From: Bretschneidera sinensis
Taxonomy: Eukaryota > Streptophyta > Magnoliopsida > Brassicales > Akaniaceae
Assembly: GCA_023935145.1 (NCBI GenBank)
Contig: CM043697.1
Span: forward strand, 57,426,501-57,490,500
DNA: 64,000 nt
Reading direction: 5' to 3'
Shown piece by piece: positions 1 through 11,205 of the stretch. Position 1 is the stretch's first letter; the number at the start of each line of letters is the position of its first letter. The notes under the pieces were generated by a model. That model ran no database searches. It saw only the letters and a program-made list of their open reading frames with translations, and was not told the DNA's origin. Position numbers and translations under genes: made by a program.

Positions 1-1756
1 ACAGAATGAACCAATTCTATTGTCCAAGACCAAGTTGTTGACACTATAGCTGATGTTGATGTGGGATCTGATAATATTGTTTTGAGGAGATCACAGAGAA
101 GTCATAGACCAACAATTTCTGATGATTATATTTTCTACTTGCAGGAGCATGAGTTTAATACTGGGATGTCTCTTGATCCAGTATCTTTTAAGGAGGCCAT
201 TAATAGTCCTCAATCTTCATACTGGATAGATGCTATGTATGATGAGATGGCATCGATGTGTCAAAACGGTGTATGGGACTTAGTTAAACTACCATGTGGC
301 TATATACCAATTGGTTGCAAATGGGTTTTTAAGACCAAGTATAATTCTGAAGGTCAAGTAGAAAGGTATAAAGCTAGACTTGTTGCTAAAGGCTTTAACC
401 AAAGAGAAGGCATTGATTATAAAGACACTTTCTCGCCTGTTTCTACCGAGGATTCTTTTCGAGTTTATGGCATTGGTGGCTCATTTTGATCTTGAGCTTC
501 ATCAAATGGTTGTCAAGACAGCTTTCCTTAATGGGCATCTATTTGAGGATGTGTACATGATGCAACCAAATGGTTTCCAAGTGGAAGGAAAGGAACACAT
601 GGTATGTAAGCTTAACAAGTCCATTTATGGACTTAAGCAGGCATCGAGACAATTGTACCTGAAGTTTGATGAGATTGTTACCTCTTGCGGTTTCAAAGAG
701 AATCTTGTTGATCAATGCATATATTTAAGGGTCAGTGGGAGTAAGTATATCTTTCTTATTCTTTATGTTGATGATGTATTACTCGCTGCAAATGACATTG
801 AGCTTCTGTTTGAGACAAAACGCATGTTGTCATCTCATTTTGATATGAAGGATCTTGGTGAGGTCTCTTATGTTTTGGGCATCCAGATTTTTCGTGACAA
901 AACTAGAGGCGTTCTTGGATTGTGTTAGAAAACCTACTTTGATCGTGTTTTAAGTAGGTTTAATATGCATTCTTGTTCTCCTGGGAAAGCACCTATTGTA
1001 AAAGGTGATAAGTTTTTCAAGTCTCAATGCCCTCAGAATGATAGTGAAAGGACTCAAATGCAAACAATTCTCTATTCATCAGTTGTGGGTAATTTAATGT
1101 ACACTCAAGTATGTACATGACCTGATATTGCTTATGTTGTTGGTGTACTTGGAAGATACTTGAGTGATCCTGGTTTGGCTCACTGGAAGGCTGCAAAGAA
1201 AGTACTCAGATATTTGCAAGGCACTAAAGATCTAGTGCTTACATATCGGCGATCTAATGTTCTTGAAGTAGTTGGATATTCTGATGCCGATTTTGCAGGT
1301 TGTCCAGATGACAGAAGATCCACTTCTGGTTATGTTTTTATGATGGTAGGAGGAGCTATTTCTTGGAAGAGTGTCAAACAGGCACTTACAGCTTCCTCTA
1401 CAATGGAGGCAGAATATGTAGCTTGTTATGAGGCTACATGTCTGGCTATATGGTCGCGGAATTTTATCTTGGGGCTAAGTGTTGTGAACACCATTTCGAG
1501 GCCGCTGAAGATATTTTGTGACAATTCTGCAGCAGTTGCTTTATCTCGAAACACTATGAGCTCTTCACGCTCCAAGCATATTGACATTAAATTTTTTATT
1601 GTAAGAGAGAAAATAGCCAAGTCTTGTATCTGTGATGAGTATATTTCTACAGAGCATATGTTAGCTGACCCACTAACTAAAGGTTTAGTTCCAAAACTGT
1701 TTCTGAAGCATGTGACTCATTTGGGATTGTTAGAGTCTTCTGTTGTATTTAATTAG
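1..1756 (+). pseudogene. Ty1/copia pol fragment (integrase tail, RT, RNase H), decayed
   Basis: This is the 3' half of a copia polyprotein, and its 5' part lies outside the window. In order it shows the integrase/RT linker ([16 protein letters not shown], about 79-130), the RT start ([20 protein letters not shown], about 310-450), the RT core (KTAFLNG, SIYGLKQASRQ, YVDDVLL, about 500-785) and RNase H (YSDADFAG, MEAEYVA, FCDNSAAV, KHIDIKFF, DPLTKG, about 1275-1680), ending at TAG 1754-1756. It is broken in several ways. A small deletion near 465-475 shifts the frame inside the FSP-ALVAH stretch. TAG at 926-928 replaces the usual Ser/Gln after GVLGL, and a TGA sits near 1118. The catalytic Asp before KTAFLNG is Val (HQMVVKTAFL). 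Spacing, PPT and motifs match element D at 54947-62079, so both belong to the same broad lineage. It cannot encode active RT. Confidence 0.93.
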
Positions 1757-1843
1757 TGGGAGTTCTGTAATCATTGACTGTTTGACTATATTGTTTATGC
1801 CCATATTATGTTTTTAAATATAACAATGTCAATGTATGCCTAA

Positions 1844-2235
1844 GTCACGTGCATTTTGGACAGAGCATACTTTATGTATTGAGACATACTGATTAGTCTC
1901 GAGCCTGGGTCACGTGCATTTTGGACAAGGCGATTGTTTATGTAATGAGACAATATGTTTGGTCTCATGCCTGAGTCACATGCATTTTGGACAAGGTATA
2001 CTTTATGTATTGAGACATACTGATTAGTCTCGTGCCTGGGTCACGCGCATTTTGGACAAGGCGATTGCTTATGTAATGAGACATTATGTTTGGTCTCATG
2101 CCTGAGTCACGTGCATTTTGGACAGGGCATACTTTATGTATTGAGACATATTGATTAGTCTCATGCCTGAGTCACGCACATTGTGGACAAGGCTTATTAC
2201 CTATCAGAGATAATCTATTTTAGTCTATGCCTGAG
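1844..2235. repeat. 65/66-bp tandem array between copia pol and 3' LTR
   Basis: Six full monomers begin at GTCACG-type motifs at 1844, 1909, 1975, 2040, 2106 and 2171. Spacings are 65, 66, 65, 66 and 65 bp. Two monomer types alternate: one carries TACTTTATGTATTGAGACAT, the other CGATTG-TTATGTAATGAGACA. The higher-order period is therefore about 131 bp. All carry a GCATTTTGGACA-like core and a GTCTC-GCCTG motif. Degenerate cores recur near 2310 and 2500. The array lies between the pol stop and the polypurine tract, so it belongs to the element's 3' untranslated region. Confidence 0.9.
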
Positions 2236-2577
2236 TTAGGTGGTTGTGAGTATAAGTTTGGTGTCATATATCCTGTCGATATAGTCACTACACTGGGTAC
2301 TACAACTGCATTTTGGTCAAGGCTTATTGCTTTAAAGACTTTCAGATTTGTCTCTAGGGCTTCTTGTGGAAACAAGTGTTCGTCACTTTTTGATTATTTC
2401 CACATTGCACTTGCATCTCATCGACCTGAGTTATGTGTTTGCAATTATTAGTCATGTGTCGTATGCCCTATCGGTGTATCGTTCACTAGCTTGTAATTGA
2501 AGCACATTTTGAACAAGGTCTTTTGTTTTTTGGGATGTTTGTTTGTGTTTATGTTGAGATTAAAGGTAATGCTGTCC

Positions 2578-2588
2578 AAGTGGGAGAT
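2578..2588 (+). other. Polypurine tract of the 1-2940 copia element
   Basis: The purine-rich run AAGTGGGAGAT abuts the LTR start TGTTG. It is identical in type to the tract of element D (complement of 55487-55500). It would prime plus-strand synthesis. Confidence 0.75.
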
Positions 2589-2940
2589 TGTTGTATGTAT
2601 TTGTATTATATGGACTAGCATTACATTTGGTCATTAAGCCCATAATGGGATGGGCCACACTAATAAACATATGAAGGCCCCTACTCTCACCCATTGCCGA
2701 AAGAAACTGGCCCATTAAGTTTTGGTCAGTAGCTCTTTCTAGTTGTTGAGACATAACAAAAATTCCATGGATAGAGAGTAGTTTCTCCATAGAAGAAAAT
2801 TTGTATCTCCTTGCAGGAACCATAAAGCTAGCATGGATAATTCATCACAAGTTTCTGGAGGTATGAACTCTTAATTTTCTTGAACACATGCTTTGATTAT
2901 AAGAAGAGTTTATCATATAAGATGAACTTCTAACACAACA
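2589..2940 (+). mobile_element. 3' LTR of the 1-2940 copia element (352 bp)
   Basis: The segment begins TGTTG right after the polypurine tract and ends CAACA, the short inverted ends typical of copia LTRs. Its partner 5' LTR lies before the window, so neither target duplication nor LTR divergence can be read. The 3' flank begins ATGTT, which would be one half of the duplication. Confidence 0.8.
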
Positions 2941-4529
2941 ATGTTACAAAACTTGATTGATGGGATACAAAGAAAACGGAGACTCCTGCTAATATGCAAA
3001 TGGGATCAATACACTCTAGGGGTGACATCATTTTATCCAAGCTGTCTAACCATGCCAGCATTACTACAAAAAAAAGTGGCCCGTGGTTTAATTAAATGTA
3101 ACAATGTGCGTTGATGAAAGAAATGACACCAGTAAAGTTAATGATGATATTCTTTTCTATTCCTTTTCTTCTTCTTTTTTTATAATAAGTCAATTTCACT
3201 GTCAAAAGTCAAAAGGTCTTGATGAGTACATCATAAAAGTTAAAGGAAGCTTGGAAAACAACAATAAAAGATAGTACAGAGACTATCTAGAGAAACAGAA
3301 ACATCTTGATCTTGCCAAGTGAATCTCCTTCGTCTTTAAACCATCATGTTCCTTACTTCCCATTGTCTCCTCTAAACTATAGAGGCAACACGATGAAATT
3401 GGTATGAATCCAGGCTTTGGATTTCCTTGCCACCTGAAAGCTAATAGAACAACACTTGAATTTACTTTTGTACTTGGTATATGAAACATGTCCATAGACC
3501 AAGCTATATATCTAAATCATAGACCACCATTAAAAGAGAAAAGAAATGAGGAAAAATATAAAGTCAAAGCAAATAGCATTTAAATTGCAACAAAGAAAAA
3601 CATGTAAGTTCCATTATAAAATATTCAATAGCGCACCCATGATATACTTCCCTTCAAGAGAGCAGCCAACAATTGAACTGCTCTTTCTGCATTTCTAACT
3701 TTCTCATGTTCAAATGTACCACAACAAAGTAAGTTAATGGACGATATTCATTGAATTTTAAAAAGAAAGAAGAATTCTTCTTTTCATAAGAGGCATTTAA
3801 AAGAATAACAGGACTCTGAAAGTGATTCATACCATCCACTATTGATGTACATAATAGACATGAAACTGTTTTTTCTTTGTTCTTTACCTGCTTAGTCTTA
3901 CCATAAGAAAGTCCATATTAGATTGCACGTAAATAGTCAGTCATTTGGTTCTATCACAATTATTTTATGCAGAGACTTGCCTGCATTTTCCTTTCAGAAG
4001 ATTATTCCCTTCAAATGTTGTGCAAAAGAAAATGTCAAGTTTCCTGTTCAAAGCAACATTCTAACGCACCTTAGACGCTTAGAAAATATCTAAAACTTGT
4101 TCCCCTGGGTCAATCAATTACCTGCAAATCTCTCCAGGCTTAAAGTTAGCCATAAACCAATGAGAGGAAAGAAAAAATCTATCATAATTATGTGTATGTG
4201 TCCACAAACAGTAGCATACTGTGAGTGAGGATCTAATATGAACCACCATAATTTGTTCAAAATATTGAAAATGGAGACTGAAATATTTAAAATCTCCCAG
4301 GAATAGAGGTGAATAATTTAATTTCCTATAACTATAAAAAGGTGGGACCGAAAATAGAAGACAAAAAATCATGATAAATAAACAAAATTTACCTGAAATG
4401 GCAAGTATGAAATTACATTAACTGAAGGCTCCTAAAATTCGTTCATGGTTCTCTTTGACTACCGAGAATCATCATCAACCTGCAAACCAAGAGTCTCCTG
4501 ACAACAATTCTCAATTTATATTTATGATA
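2941..4529. other. Unassigned AT-rich tract, no supported gene
   Basis: No recognisable domain was found on either strand. On the minus strand there are short open stretches (for example complement 3283-3495) next to AG|GT donor-like junctions near 3435, 3890, 4120 and 4390. This could be a decayed intron-containing gene or a transcribed flank. None of the peptides is recognisable, so no gene is called. Confidence 0.5.
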
Positions 4530-4685
4530 TTGTAGCCAAAGAACTGTGACCAGGATCCTCAGTCGAAAGTGGTGCACCTCATATTCTTGGGGCCCTAGTT
4601 GTTTTGGTTAGGAAAATTAAGGAAGAGATTTGCAATTAGATAAAAGAAAAGGAGAGGGCTAAGAAGGGAATTACTTATATGATAC

Positions 4686-4693
4686 TATATAAG
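4686..4693 (+). promoter_or_regulatory. Putative TATA box of G1 LTR
   Basis: TATATAAG lies in the same relative place as the TATATAAGAGC that reads on the minus strand near 51070 in copy G4. This conserved position supports an LTR promoter. It has not been tested. Confidence 0.45.
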
Positions 4694-6349
4694 ACTTGAG
4701 TGAAACAAAAATTAGCCCAAACATCATTTCTTCTTCTCCAATTTCTGGTAGAGAGAGACGAGAGAACAGAAAATTTTCTAAGCTTTTGGAAACCAATTTT
4801 TTCAAACTTGAATCAAACCAAAACCCCATCACTTAAAGTTCTTTTGCCACCAAAACTTAAACACAGCCTACTGCCATCAACCAGCACCGTCTGGCCAGGG
4901 AGGTGAACCTCCATGAGCAGGCCAGGATGGCGCATGGTGTCCATGCCCTAGCAACTCTTGCTTGTTTCGGCTGTTTTTATTTTTCATTTTTTGAGGTAGT
5001 TTTGAAATCTCATCTTTACTATGTTAAACTAGACTTCTTGACGTTAATATTTGGCTTTGGTTTAAGGTCATTTGGATTTAATTTGATGAATTTATGGATT
5101 TTTGAAGTTGAGATAGTTTATGCAAAAAATGTGTTTGAATTTTTGAATTCTCATCTTAGATGGTTTAATTTTGTGATGAGTTTGTGAATAGTGACAATTG
5201 CAAGAGGATTATAGAAAATTTGTTGGGTTGGATTGACAAAATGTATTATGGAATTTCTTAGTGATATGTTGGGTGTGTTTTAAAAATGAAAATTTTTGGG
5301 GTTGAGGTAAACAACCTTGATGGAGCTAAAAGAATCTCTTAGCTAAGAGACTTCTTGTTAAATTCAAGAGTTTTAAAAGGATACTTTTAGAAAATTAGAA
5401 ATTTTAGGAAATTAGACTAAGTTGAAAATTTGAGTTTGATGACTTTGTAAAGGGAAAGTTTGGTATTATTTGTATTTATAGACTTATAGAAGTATAGAAC
5501 TTATGATCTTGCTTAAAGTTTATTCTTGTTATTATTTAAAAAAGAAAGTTTCTAAATTAGATGGTTTTAATGATAAAGTAAAATTGGAAGGTATAATAGA
5601 TGGAAAAGTATGGCTTTTGATTGTAGTCAAGTGTTGGAAATTCTTTTATTTTATAAAAATTGATATCTTGGGATGTAAAGATTACTAGGTTAGTATAATC
5701 TCTTCATACTAGGAGTTTTTAATTTAAAAGTAGAAGTTTGATAAATAAGGAATTTGGAGGGAAGCAAGATCAAGGGAATTGAAGTAAAGTAAGTAAAATA
5801 GTCTTAACTCTTGGAGAGTTTAAGTTTGCTTATGACTTACCTTGATCATTCTTGGGAAAAAGTGAGAGTATCTTGATTAGAGTTGTTGGTTATAGTTTGT
5901 TATAAAAGGAGAAAGAAAACAGTAAGTAAAGGTCAACTAAGGAGAACAACGGTTTTTGTTTGACTATAATTGTTGTTAAGTGTAAATATAAATTTCTTAT
6001 ACTTTGAATTGTTATACTAAATAATATAGACTTTAGGTGTGGTGGAAGAGCGGAGGAAAGGCAAAGAGAAGGCTCAAGAATAGCACTCGGTGCTATTAAG
6101 GTGAATTTCACCTTACTCTTAGTAAGCATAAAACAATAATTAATCATTTAAATGCATGGATAAGATTTTATTAGTTTACGAATGTATATAGAAATGATGT
6201 TAGTAATATCTTGATATGTTTGAAATTGTTGTGGATTGATTGATTGTGATATATTAGTTGTGGATTTGGTATTGAAACTAGTTTTATAAATCATGTATTT
6301 TATGAATATGATTGAAATACTATTTTGGAGAATGTTGGAAATGACATGA

Positions 6350-6625
6350 TCCTTCCTAGAGTAGGTTGTTACCTAGCTGAAAAGGATCTGAATATGATGT
6401 GAACCTCGCCTGGTGTAGGTTGCTACCTAGGTGAAGGGTATGATTTGAACCTCGCCTAATATAGGCTGTTACCTTGGTTGAGGGTATGATGTGAATCTCG
6501 CCTAGTGTAGGTTGTTACCTAGGTGATGAGGAAGGATGGATCTCACCTAGAGTAGGTTGTTACCTAGGTGGAGGAAATGGTAGGATTCCACCTAGAGTGG
6601 GTTGTTACATAGGTAGAAGGGATCC
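6350..6625. repeat. 46-bp tandem repeats inside G1 LTR
   Basis: About six units carry the core GTAGGTTGTTACCTAGGTG followed by a purine-rich spacer. Each unit contains the palindrome ACCTAGGT or a close variant. The same array on the other strand lies at 28752-28990 (about 5 units) and 49037-49352 (about 8 units). It is a direct tandem array without unique spacers. Confidence 0.88.
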
Positions 6626-7350
6626 GATATTTTGATGAATGGGAAATGTACCAGTGCATGGAGAGACATCCTTGTTGTCTTCGTTGTGTTATAATTAACT
6701 TGAGAAATGGTAAAAACTTTAAAATGGGAAAGGATTGATCATTCTTGACATTGCATTGCATGTCACTTTATTTGAATGATATTGTCTGTGTTTCTATAAA
6801 ATGATGAATAATTATTATGTTTGTTTATATGTCTTGATATTTAGTTTAAAGGTTGGAAACATTTAACTATATTAAGATTTGATTTAATGGTTACTCTGAC
6901 TAATGTGATTACTCATTGAACTCTTTAGCTCATTCTCCTTTCTTTCAATTTACAAGAAAGTCTTTTTGAGCGTTGAAGTTACAGCTGAGGGAGTGATTAA
7001 AGGAAAATTTTGTTTAGGTGGGTTACAAGCAGGAATCTACTACTTATCTTTTTATTTTGATTGGATAGGTTATGTATATGTTTCCAATTTTTGTAAAAGT
7101 GTATAACTAAGTTTATCTTAGATGTACTAAATGGAAAAGTTATATATTTTGTAAATCCTTAGTTATAACAAAGGTCTCATGTGCAAATTGTAAGGAAATC
7201 ATGGTAGTGTACATGTTTTTTAAAGTAGACTTAGATTATGAAAGTAAGTACTAGATCGCAGATTACATCAATTTTTAGGTGCTTGATGTTTAAAAATAAT
7301 GATGTTGTTTCGAACAGACCCATGCGGTTCTTTCGGGATGGGTCGTTACA

Positions 7351-8438
7351 AATAAAATCCTATTTTATGGCTTTTTAACTGTCTGATCAAAAGGTCAATC
7401 AATTTTAACTCAAAATCAACAACTCAAGCCATATATATAATCAACACATTCAATCTCAAAAATAACATACGTAACTCTATAATTTTCAATTTTTACTTTA
7501 TTACAATTATTATTTACTTCCTTTTATATTAGATTATATTAAGTTGATAAAAATTTCATGATAGTGATGCGTGCTAAATGCAATTTAGCACTCTATGTAT
7601 CCCTAGCTGCGATAAACACTACATGATTGCAACAACAATTTAAAACCTTGCCTTTAATTATTTAAGTTCACCCAAACAAATTCTAACTCTCATATAGGAA
7701 AAAAAAATTCAACCTCTAATGCGTACACTATGAGGAGAGATTTACATTTTTCTTATCTTGATAGATGGTTTTATTATACATCAACTCCATTTTGATTAAA
7801 TTATTTAACGTCAGATATAACAATTTCCACAACACATTCTTTTTAAAATGAACCGCTTCAACTTTGAAAACCACAAAACTTTACCCTTTATCTTAGCTGA
7901 AAATATGACCAAAGGTAAACCCACCAACCACGTTTAACCTACAGCCAACATACAAAATGAAAAACATTTTTTTGTTAATTCCAAAACTGCCCTTCAATTT
8001 GTAATCCTAGATTACATCTATATAAGCACAAATATCTTTACACAACCCCTAAAATAATTGAGAGTGAGTGGCACCTCTTCCTTTCTTTTGATCTCTACAT
8101 AACCCATAAATCTACCAACAACTTTTGTTTTCATGTTAGTTGATGAAGCTTGCATAACTGATGAACTTGATAAAGATGATTAAGCTGATGATGCTCAAGG
8201 TTGAGATCGAAGATAGCGACATAAAAGCCACAGATCATATCATTTATCTAAGGTTTTATTTAATGGAATTTGCAAAAAAGTGTGAGCTTCAATGGAACAT
8301 CAATTGCCAAGTTGTTAGTTAATTAGAGAAACAGAGAAGCTAATAATGAATAGAGATACTAGACGGTTGAGTTTTGTACCAAAGTAGAAGAAAAGTTGAT
8401 GATAAAATTTAAAAAATTTTAAATTTTATATTTATGTA
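7351..8438. other. AT-rich tract, nothing recognised
   Basis: No ORF of interest and no clear repeat was found. It is the left flank of copia element A. Before that insertion it was continuous with 26403 onward. Confidence 0.6.
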
Positions 8439-8443
8439 CTATG
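8439..8443. repeat. Target-site duplication CTATG, left copy (element A)
   Basis: CTATG directly precedes the LTR start at 8444. The same five bases follow the other LTR end at 26398-26402. This perfect match fixes both element borders and the 5-bp staggered integration typical of copia. Confidence 0.9.
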
Positions 8444-9397
8444 TGTTCGTATTTGTCTAAGGATTAAACGGGATGGAAGCATGAAGCTTCATCAGACCTT
8501 GGCGCCGCACCTCAGGAAGTGTGCGCCTCAGCGCCTAGCAAGGAGAAGTGTTCAACTCTAGGTGTGCTCCGTACCCCAGGAAGGTACGCTGCGGCGCCCA
8601 GAAGAAGGAGGAAGTGTGCCCTGGCTTGAGCCGCGGCCTACCCTGTTCTGAGGCGCGGCGCAAGGCACACCTGATGCTTCCTGGTTAGCACTTTGAGATA
8701 GTGCGTGAGGCATGATCAAAACGCACAGGATCACTTAGACTTGTTGAAGGGCTATGATTGATTGGTCCTCAAGATCTAAGGGTTGAGATTGACTTCAAGA
8801 TAGGTTCAAGAAGTGGTGCACTATATAAAGGGTCGCCTAGCTTCAATCTCAACAAGTAACATAAGTGTGTGACAATCATCTCAACAAGAGAGGTGTGATG
8901 TGAATGTCCAGAACATGGGTAAAACAGAACATGTGAATGTGTGTGAAATAGAACACATAGTGTGTGAGAGTGCAAAGACACTAAACACAGGAGAGAGACT
9001 CATTCAAGAGAGGCTGGTTGTTTAGAGAGAGAGTAGTATAGATTGGGGATTCAAGGGCTTTGTAGTTGGAATTTTCTTGGGGAAAATTCCAGGGAAACAC
9101 TCAGTCTTTATCACTTTCTTTTTCTCTTCTTTTATTTTTCAAAAACAGTGTTAAGATCAAGATTAGATCGTGTTCTTGAGGAGGTGTTGCTGTAATTATA
9201 AGAACTCATTAATTTAGTGGAGAGAGCTCGGAGGAGCTCACGGGGACATAGGCGCATTGCCGAACCTCGATAACAATTGTTGTGTTTTTTCTTTAATTGG
9301 TTTGATTCCTATTTTGTTTCGGTTTTATTACAAGTCATTTTAGACTTGGGTGTTTGGAAAATCACCACCTGGGCATCTTGAGGTGATTACCACAACA
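8444..9397 (+). mobile_element. 5' LTR of copia element A (954 bp)
   Basis: Runs from TGTTCGTATTTGTC to CCACAACA. The first bases differ from the TGTTGG start of the other copies. The upstream U3 is GC-rich with repeated GCGCC/GTGCGCC motifs (8500-8660). TATATAAA at 8822-8829 is followed by a U5-like region with the LTR-derived CAAGAAC...GTTCTTGA unit. It matches 25381-26397, 30236-31159, 36125-37044 and 42600-43489. Confidence 0.9.
8822..8829 (+). promoter_or_regulatory. LTR TATA box (element A)
   Basis: The TATATAAA motif in GTGCACTATATAAAGGGTC is conserved in every LTR of the family (A 3' LTR near 25823, B near 30713 and 36598, C near 42999). This is the expected polymerase II promoter core. 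Confidence 0.7.
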
Positions 9398-9475
9398 GTA
9401 GTATTAGAGCTAGAGGAGATACCACAACAGTGGTATCAGAGCTAGAAGAGATACCACCAACAGTGGTATCAGAGC
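9398..9475 (+). repeat. Triplicated primer-binding site of element A
   Basis: Three copies of the initiator-Met-tRNA complementary motif lie 32-33 bp apart. GTAGTATTAGAGC (9398-9410) is degenerate and sits directly at the LTR end. GTGGTATCAGAGC (9430-9442) and GTGGTATCAGAGC (9463-9475) are canonical. The spacer between copies ends in CCACAACA or CACCAACA, imitating the LTR end. Element B has a single copy at 31160-31172. Confidence 0.85.
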
Positions 9476-9552
9476 CAAGATTGGCGGGTATCGGAGCAAG
9501 AACAGGGGGTTATCAGAGCAAGACTCCAAGAATCAAATGTCAACTTCTAAGG

Positions 9553-9740
9553 TGATTCAAGAACAGAGTAGAGATCTATACCTGATCGTGTTCTTGAGGT
9601 GATTCAAGAACAGAGTAAAGATCAAAATCTGATCATGTTCTTGAGGTGATTCAAGAATGGAGTAGAGATCAAGATCTGATCGTGTTCTTGAGGGTGATTC
9701 AAGAACGGTATTGAGATCAATCTTTGATCGTGTTCTTGAG
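9553..9740 (+). repeat. Leader repeat array forming GTTCTTGA/TCAAGAAC hairpins
   Basis: About four units of 46-48 bp lie between the primer-binding site and gag. At the unit borders the sequence can fold as an 8-bp stem with a 6-7 nt loop. Stems are 9590-9597 with 9604-9611 (loop GGTGAT), 9637-9644 with 9651-9658 (one wobble pair), and 9684-9691 with 9699-9706 (loop GGGTGAT). Element B has a shorter version with one such hairpin (31287-31294 with 31302-31309). A related unit occurs in the U5 part of the LTRs. The position fits a packaging or dimerisation signal, which is inference. Confidence 0.75.
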
Positions 9741-9801
9741 ATTTAGAAGAAGTTGGAAAGCAATTATGGGTGCCGCATAAATCTGGGATTTTCTCCGTAA
9801 G

Positions 9802-11175
9802 ATGGGTTCGAACTTCATTGTTGAGAAGTTTGATGGAAAGGGAGACTTTGCTCTTTGGAAGTGGAAGATCAAAGCTGTTCTTATGCAACAGAAGGTGGAC
9901 TTGGCTATTGGAGAAGATGACGCTTTTCCAACAAGTATCACGGAGGTCCAGCAGAATGAGATGAAGAAGATGGCGCACAACACCATCTTTCTGCACATGT
10001 CGGATAATGTCACAAGGGAGTGCAGAGACTCAAAAGATCCAGATGTCATTTGGAATAAACTAGATAAGTTGTTTCTTATGAAGACTCTCCCTAATAAGAT
10101 ATATATTCTGAAACGAATCTTTGCTTTTAAAATGGATCCTGAGAAAGAGTTGCATGATAATCTTGATGTGTTTAACAAACTAGTTAAAGATTTGGCTAGT
10201 TGTAGTATAAAATTCCTGGATGAACAATTGGCTGTTAGTTTGTTGAATTCTCTTCCTAATTGTTTTGAAAATTTGATTAATGCTATTGAATATGGAAGAG
10301 ATACACTAACCAAGGAAATTGTGACCAATGCTATAAGGGCTCATGATTTCAAGGCCAAGATGAGGGAAGCATCAAGTGGAGAAGGGCTGTTCGTTAGAGG
10401 AAGGCCAGTAACTCGGTATGGCAGTAACATATATGGCTACTACCAGGACAAACCAAGGGGTAGAGGAGAAAGCCATAAAAGAGCGCACTCTAAACCGAGA
10501 TTTGTAGGGAAAAGATGCTTCTACTGCTATAAGGAGGGTCATTTCAAGAAAGATTGCAAAAAGATAATAAGGGATGAGGGAAGAAGCCATACCAATAATG
10601 GAGAGGCTTCGGTTGCCAAGGGAGAACAACAAGATGATGGTGTTCTTGTTGTGTGCTCAAATGTGAGCAAGGGGCAAAAAGGCAGCGGGAAATGGATCTT
10701 AGATACCGGATGCACTCATCATAAGTGTCCTCATAGGGATTAGTTCAAGAATTTCAAAGAAACCGATAGTGGAAAGGTTTTCCAGGGGAATGATATTTCT
10801 TACCAATTGAGGGGCACGAGAGACATCCAATTGAGGATGTTTGATGGAATGACAAGGCTATTGAGGAATGTGAGATACCTTTTGGAGTTAAGAAGAAATT
10901 TGATCTCATTGGGGCAGCTACATTCCATGGGGTACACATACAAGGAAGAGGGAGGAAAGATCAAGGTAACCAAGGGATCTTTGATAGTAATCAAAGCAGC
11001 AATGAAGGATGGTCTCTATGAGATGATCGGAGACACAGAGATCAAGGGTCAAGCAGCAAGCTTGATGGCTGAGATGGATAAGACAGCTCTTTGGCACAAT
11101 CGCTTGGGATACATAAGTGAAAAGGGCCTGCAAATTCTCAGCAAGAACGGTCAACTTAATGGTGACAAAGTAGAA
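9802..11175 (+). pseudogene. Copia A gag-protease and start of integrase (part 1)
   Basis: ATG at 9802 begins a copia gag (FDGKGDFALWKWKIKAVL, then LPNKIYILKRIFAFKM). Next come one copy of the RGRGES repeat (about 10426-10490), a CCHC zinc knuckle (CFYCYKEGHFKKDC, about 10516-10557) and the protease motif ILDTGCTHH (about 10695-10725). The frame is interrupted only by TAG at 10741-10743, where Trp is expected after HRD, and continues to the integrase zinc-binding start (LWHNRLGYISEKG). It breaks after 11175 in mid-integrase, where the nested insertion starts. Codons 10168-10353 (62 residues) are present here and missing in B and C. One point change would reopen this segment, but the polyprotein is physically split. 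Confidence 0.93.
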
Positions 11176-11205
11176 TAATAATCAATATTTAAAACAAATG
11201 CAATG
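11174..11205. repeat. 32-bp direct repeat, left copy
   Basis: A perfect 32-bp match to 12831-12862, starting AATAATAATC and ending GCAATG. It forms the left edge of the inverted LTR block directly after the copia gag-pol break. Confidence 0.85.

Larger units (their letters stand above)
4530..7350 (+). mobile_element. G-family gypsy-type LTR, solo or truncated (copy G1)
   Basis: The end GGGATGGGTCGTTACA at 7335-7350 matches, in opposite orientation, the TGTAACGACCCATCC ends at 28001 and 44554 and the TGTAACAACCC end at 48188. Similarity to the complement of 48188-51373 extends through the 46-bp repeats (6350-6625) and the promoter-proximal segment around 4680-5000, which has TATATAAG at 4686-4693 and a CTGGCC-AGGGAGGTGAACCTCC stretch. 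The left border is not clear. The sequence after 7350 is not a primer-binding site, so this is a solo LTR or a truncated end. Its short ORFs have no recognisable content. Confidence 0.65.

Noticed and set aside
1844..2235. CRISPR-like array of regular repeats
   Set aside because: The repeats are contiguous 65-bp tandem monomers without unique spacers, inside a plant retrotransposon.
9717..10328. 203-residue minus-strand ORF opposite copia gag
   Set aside because: It is the complement of a clearly identified gag and shows no domain of its own.
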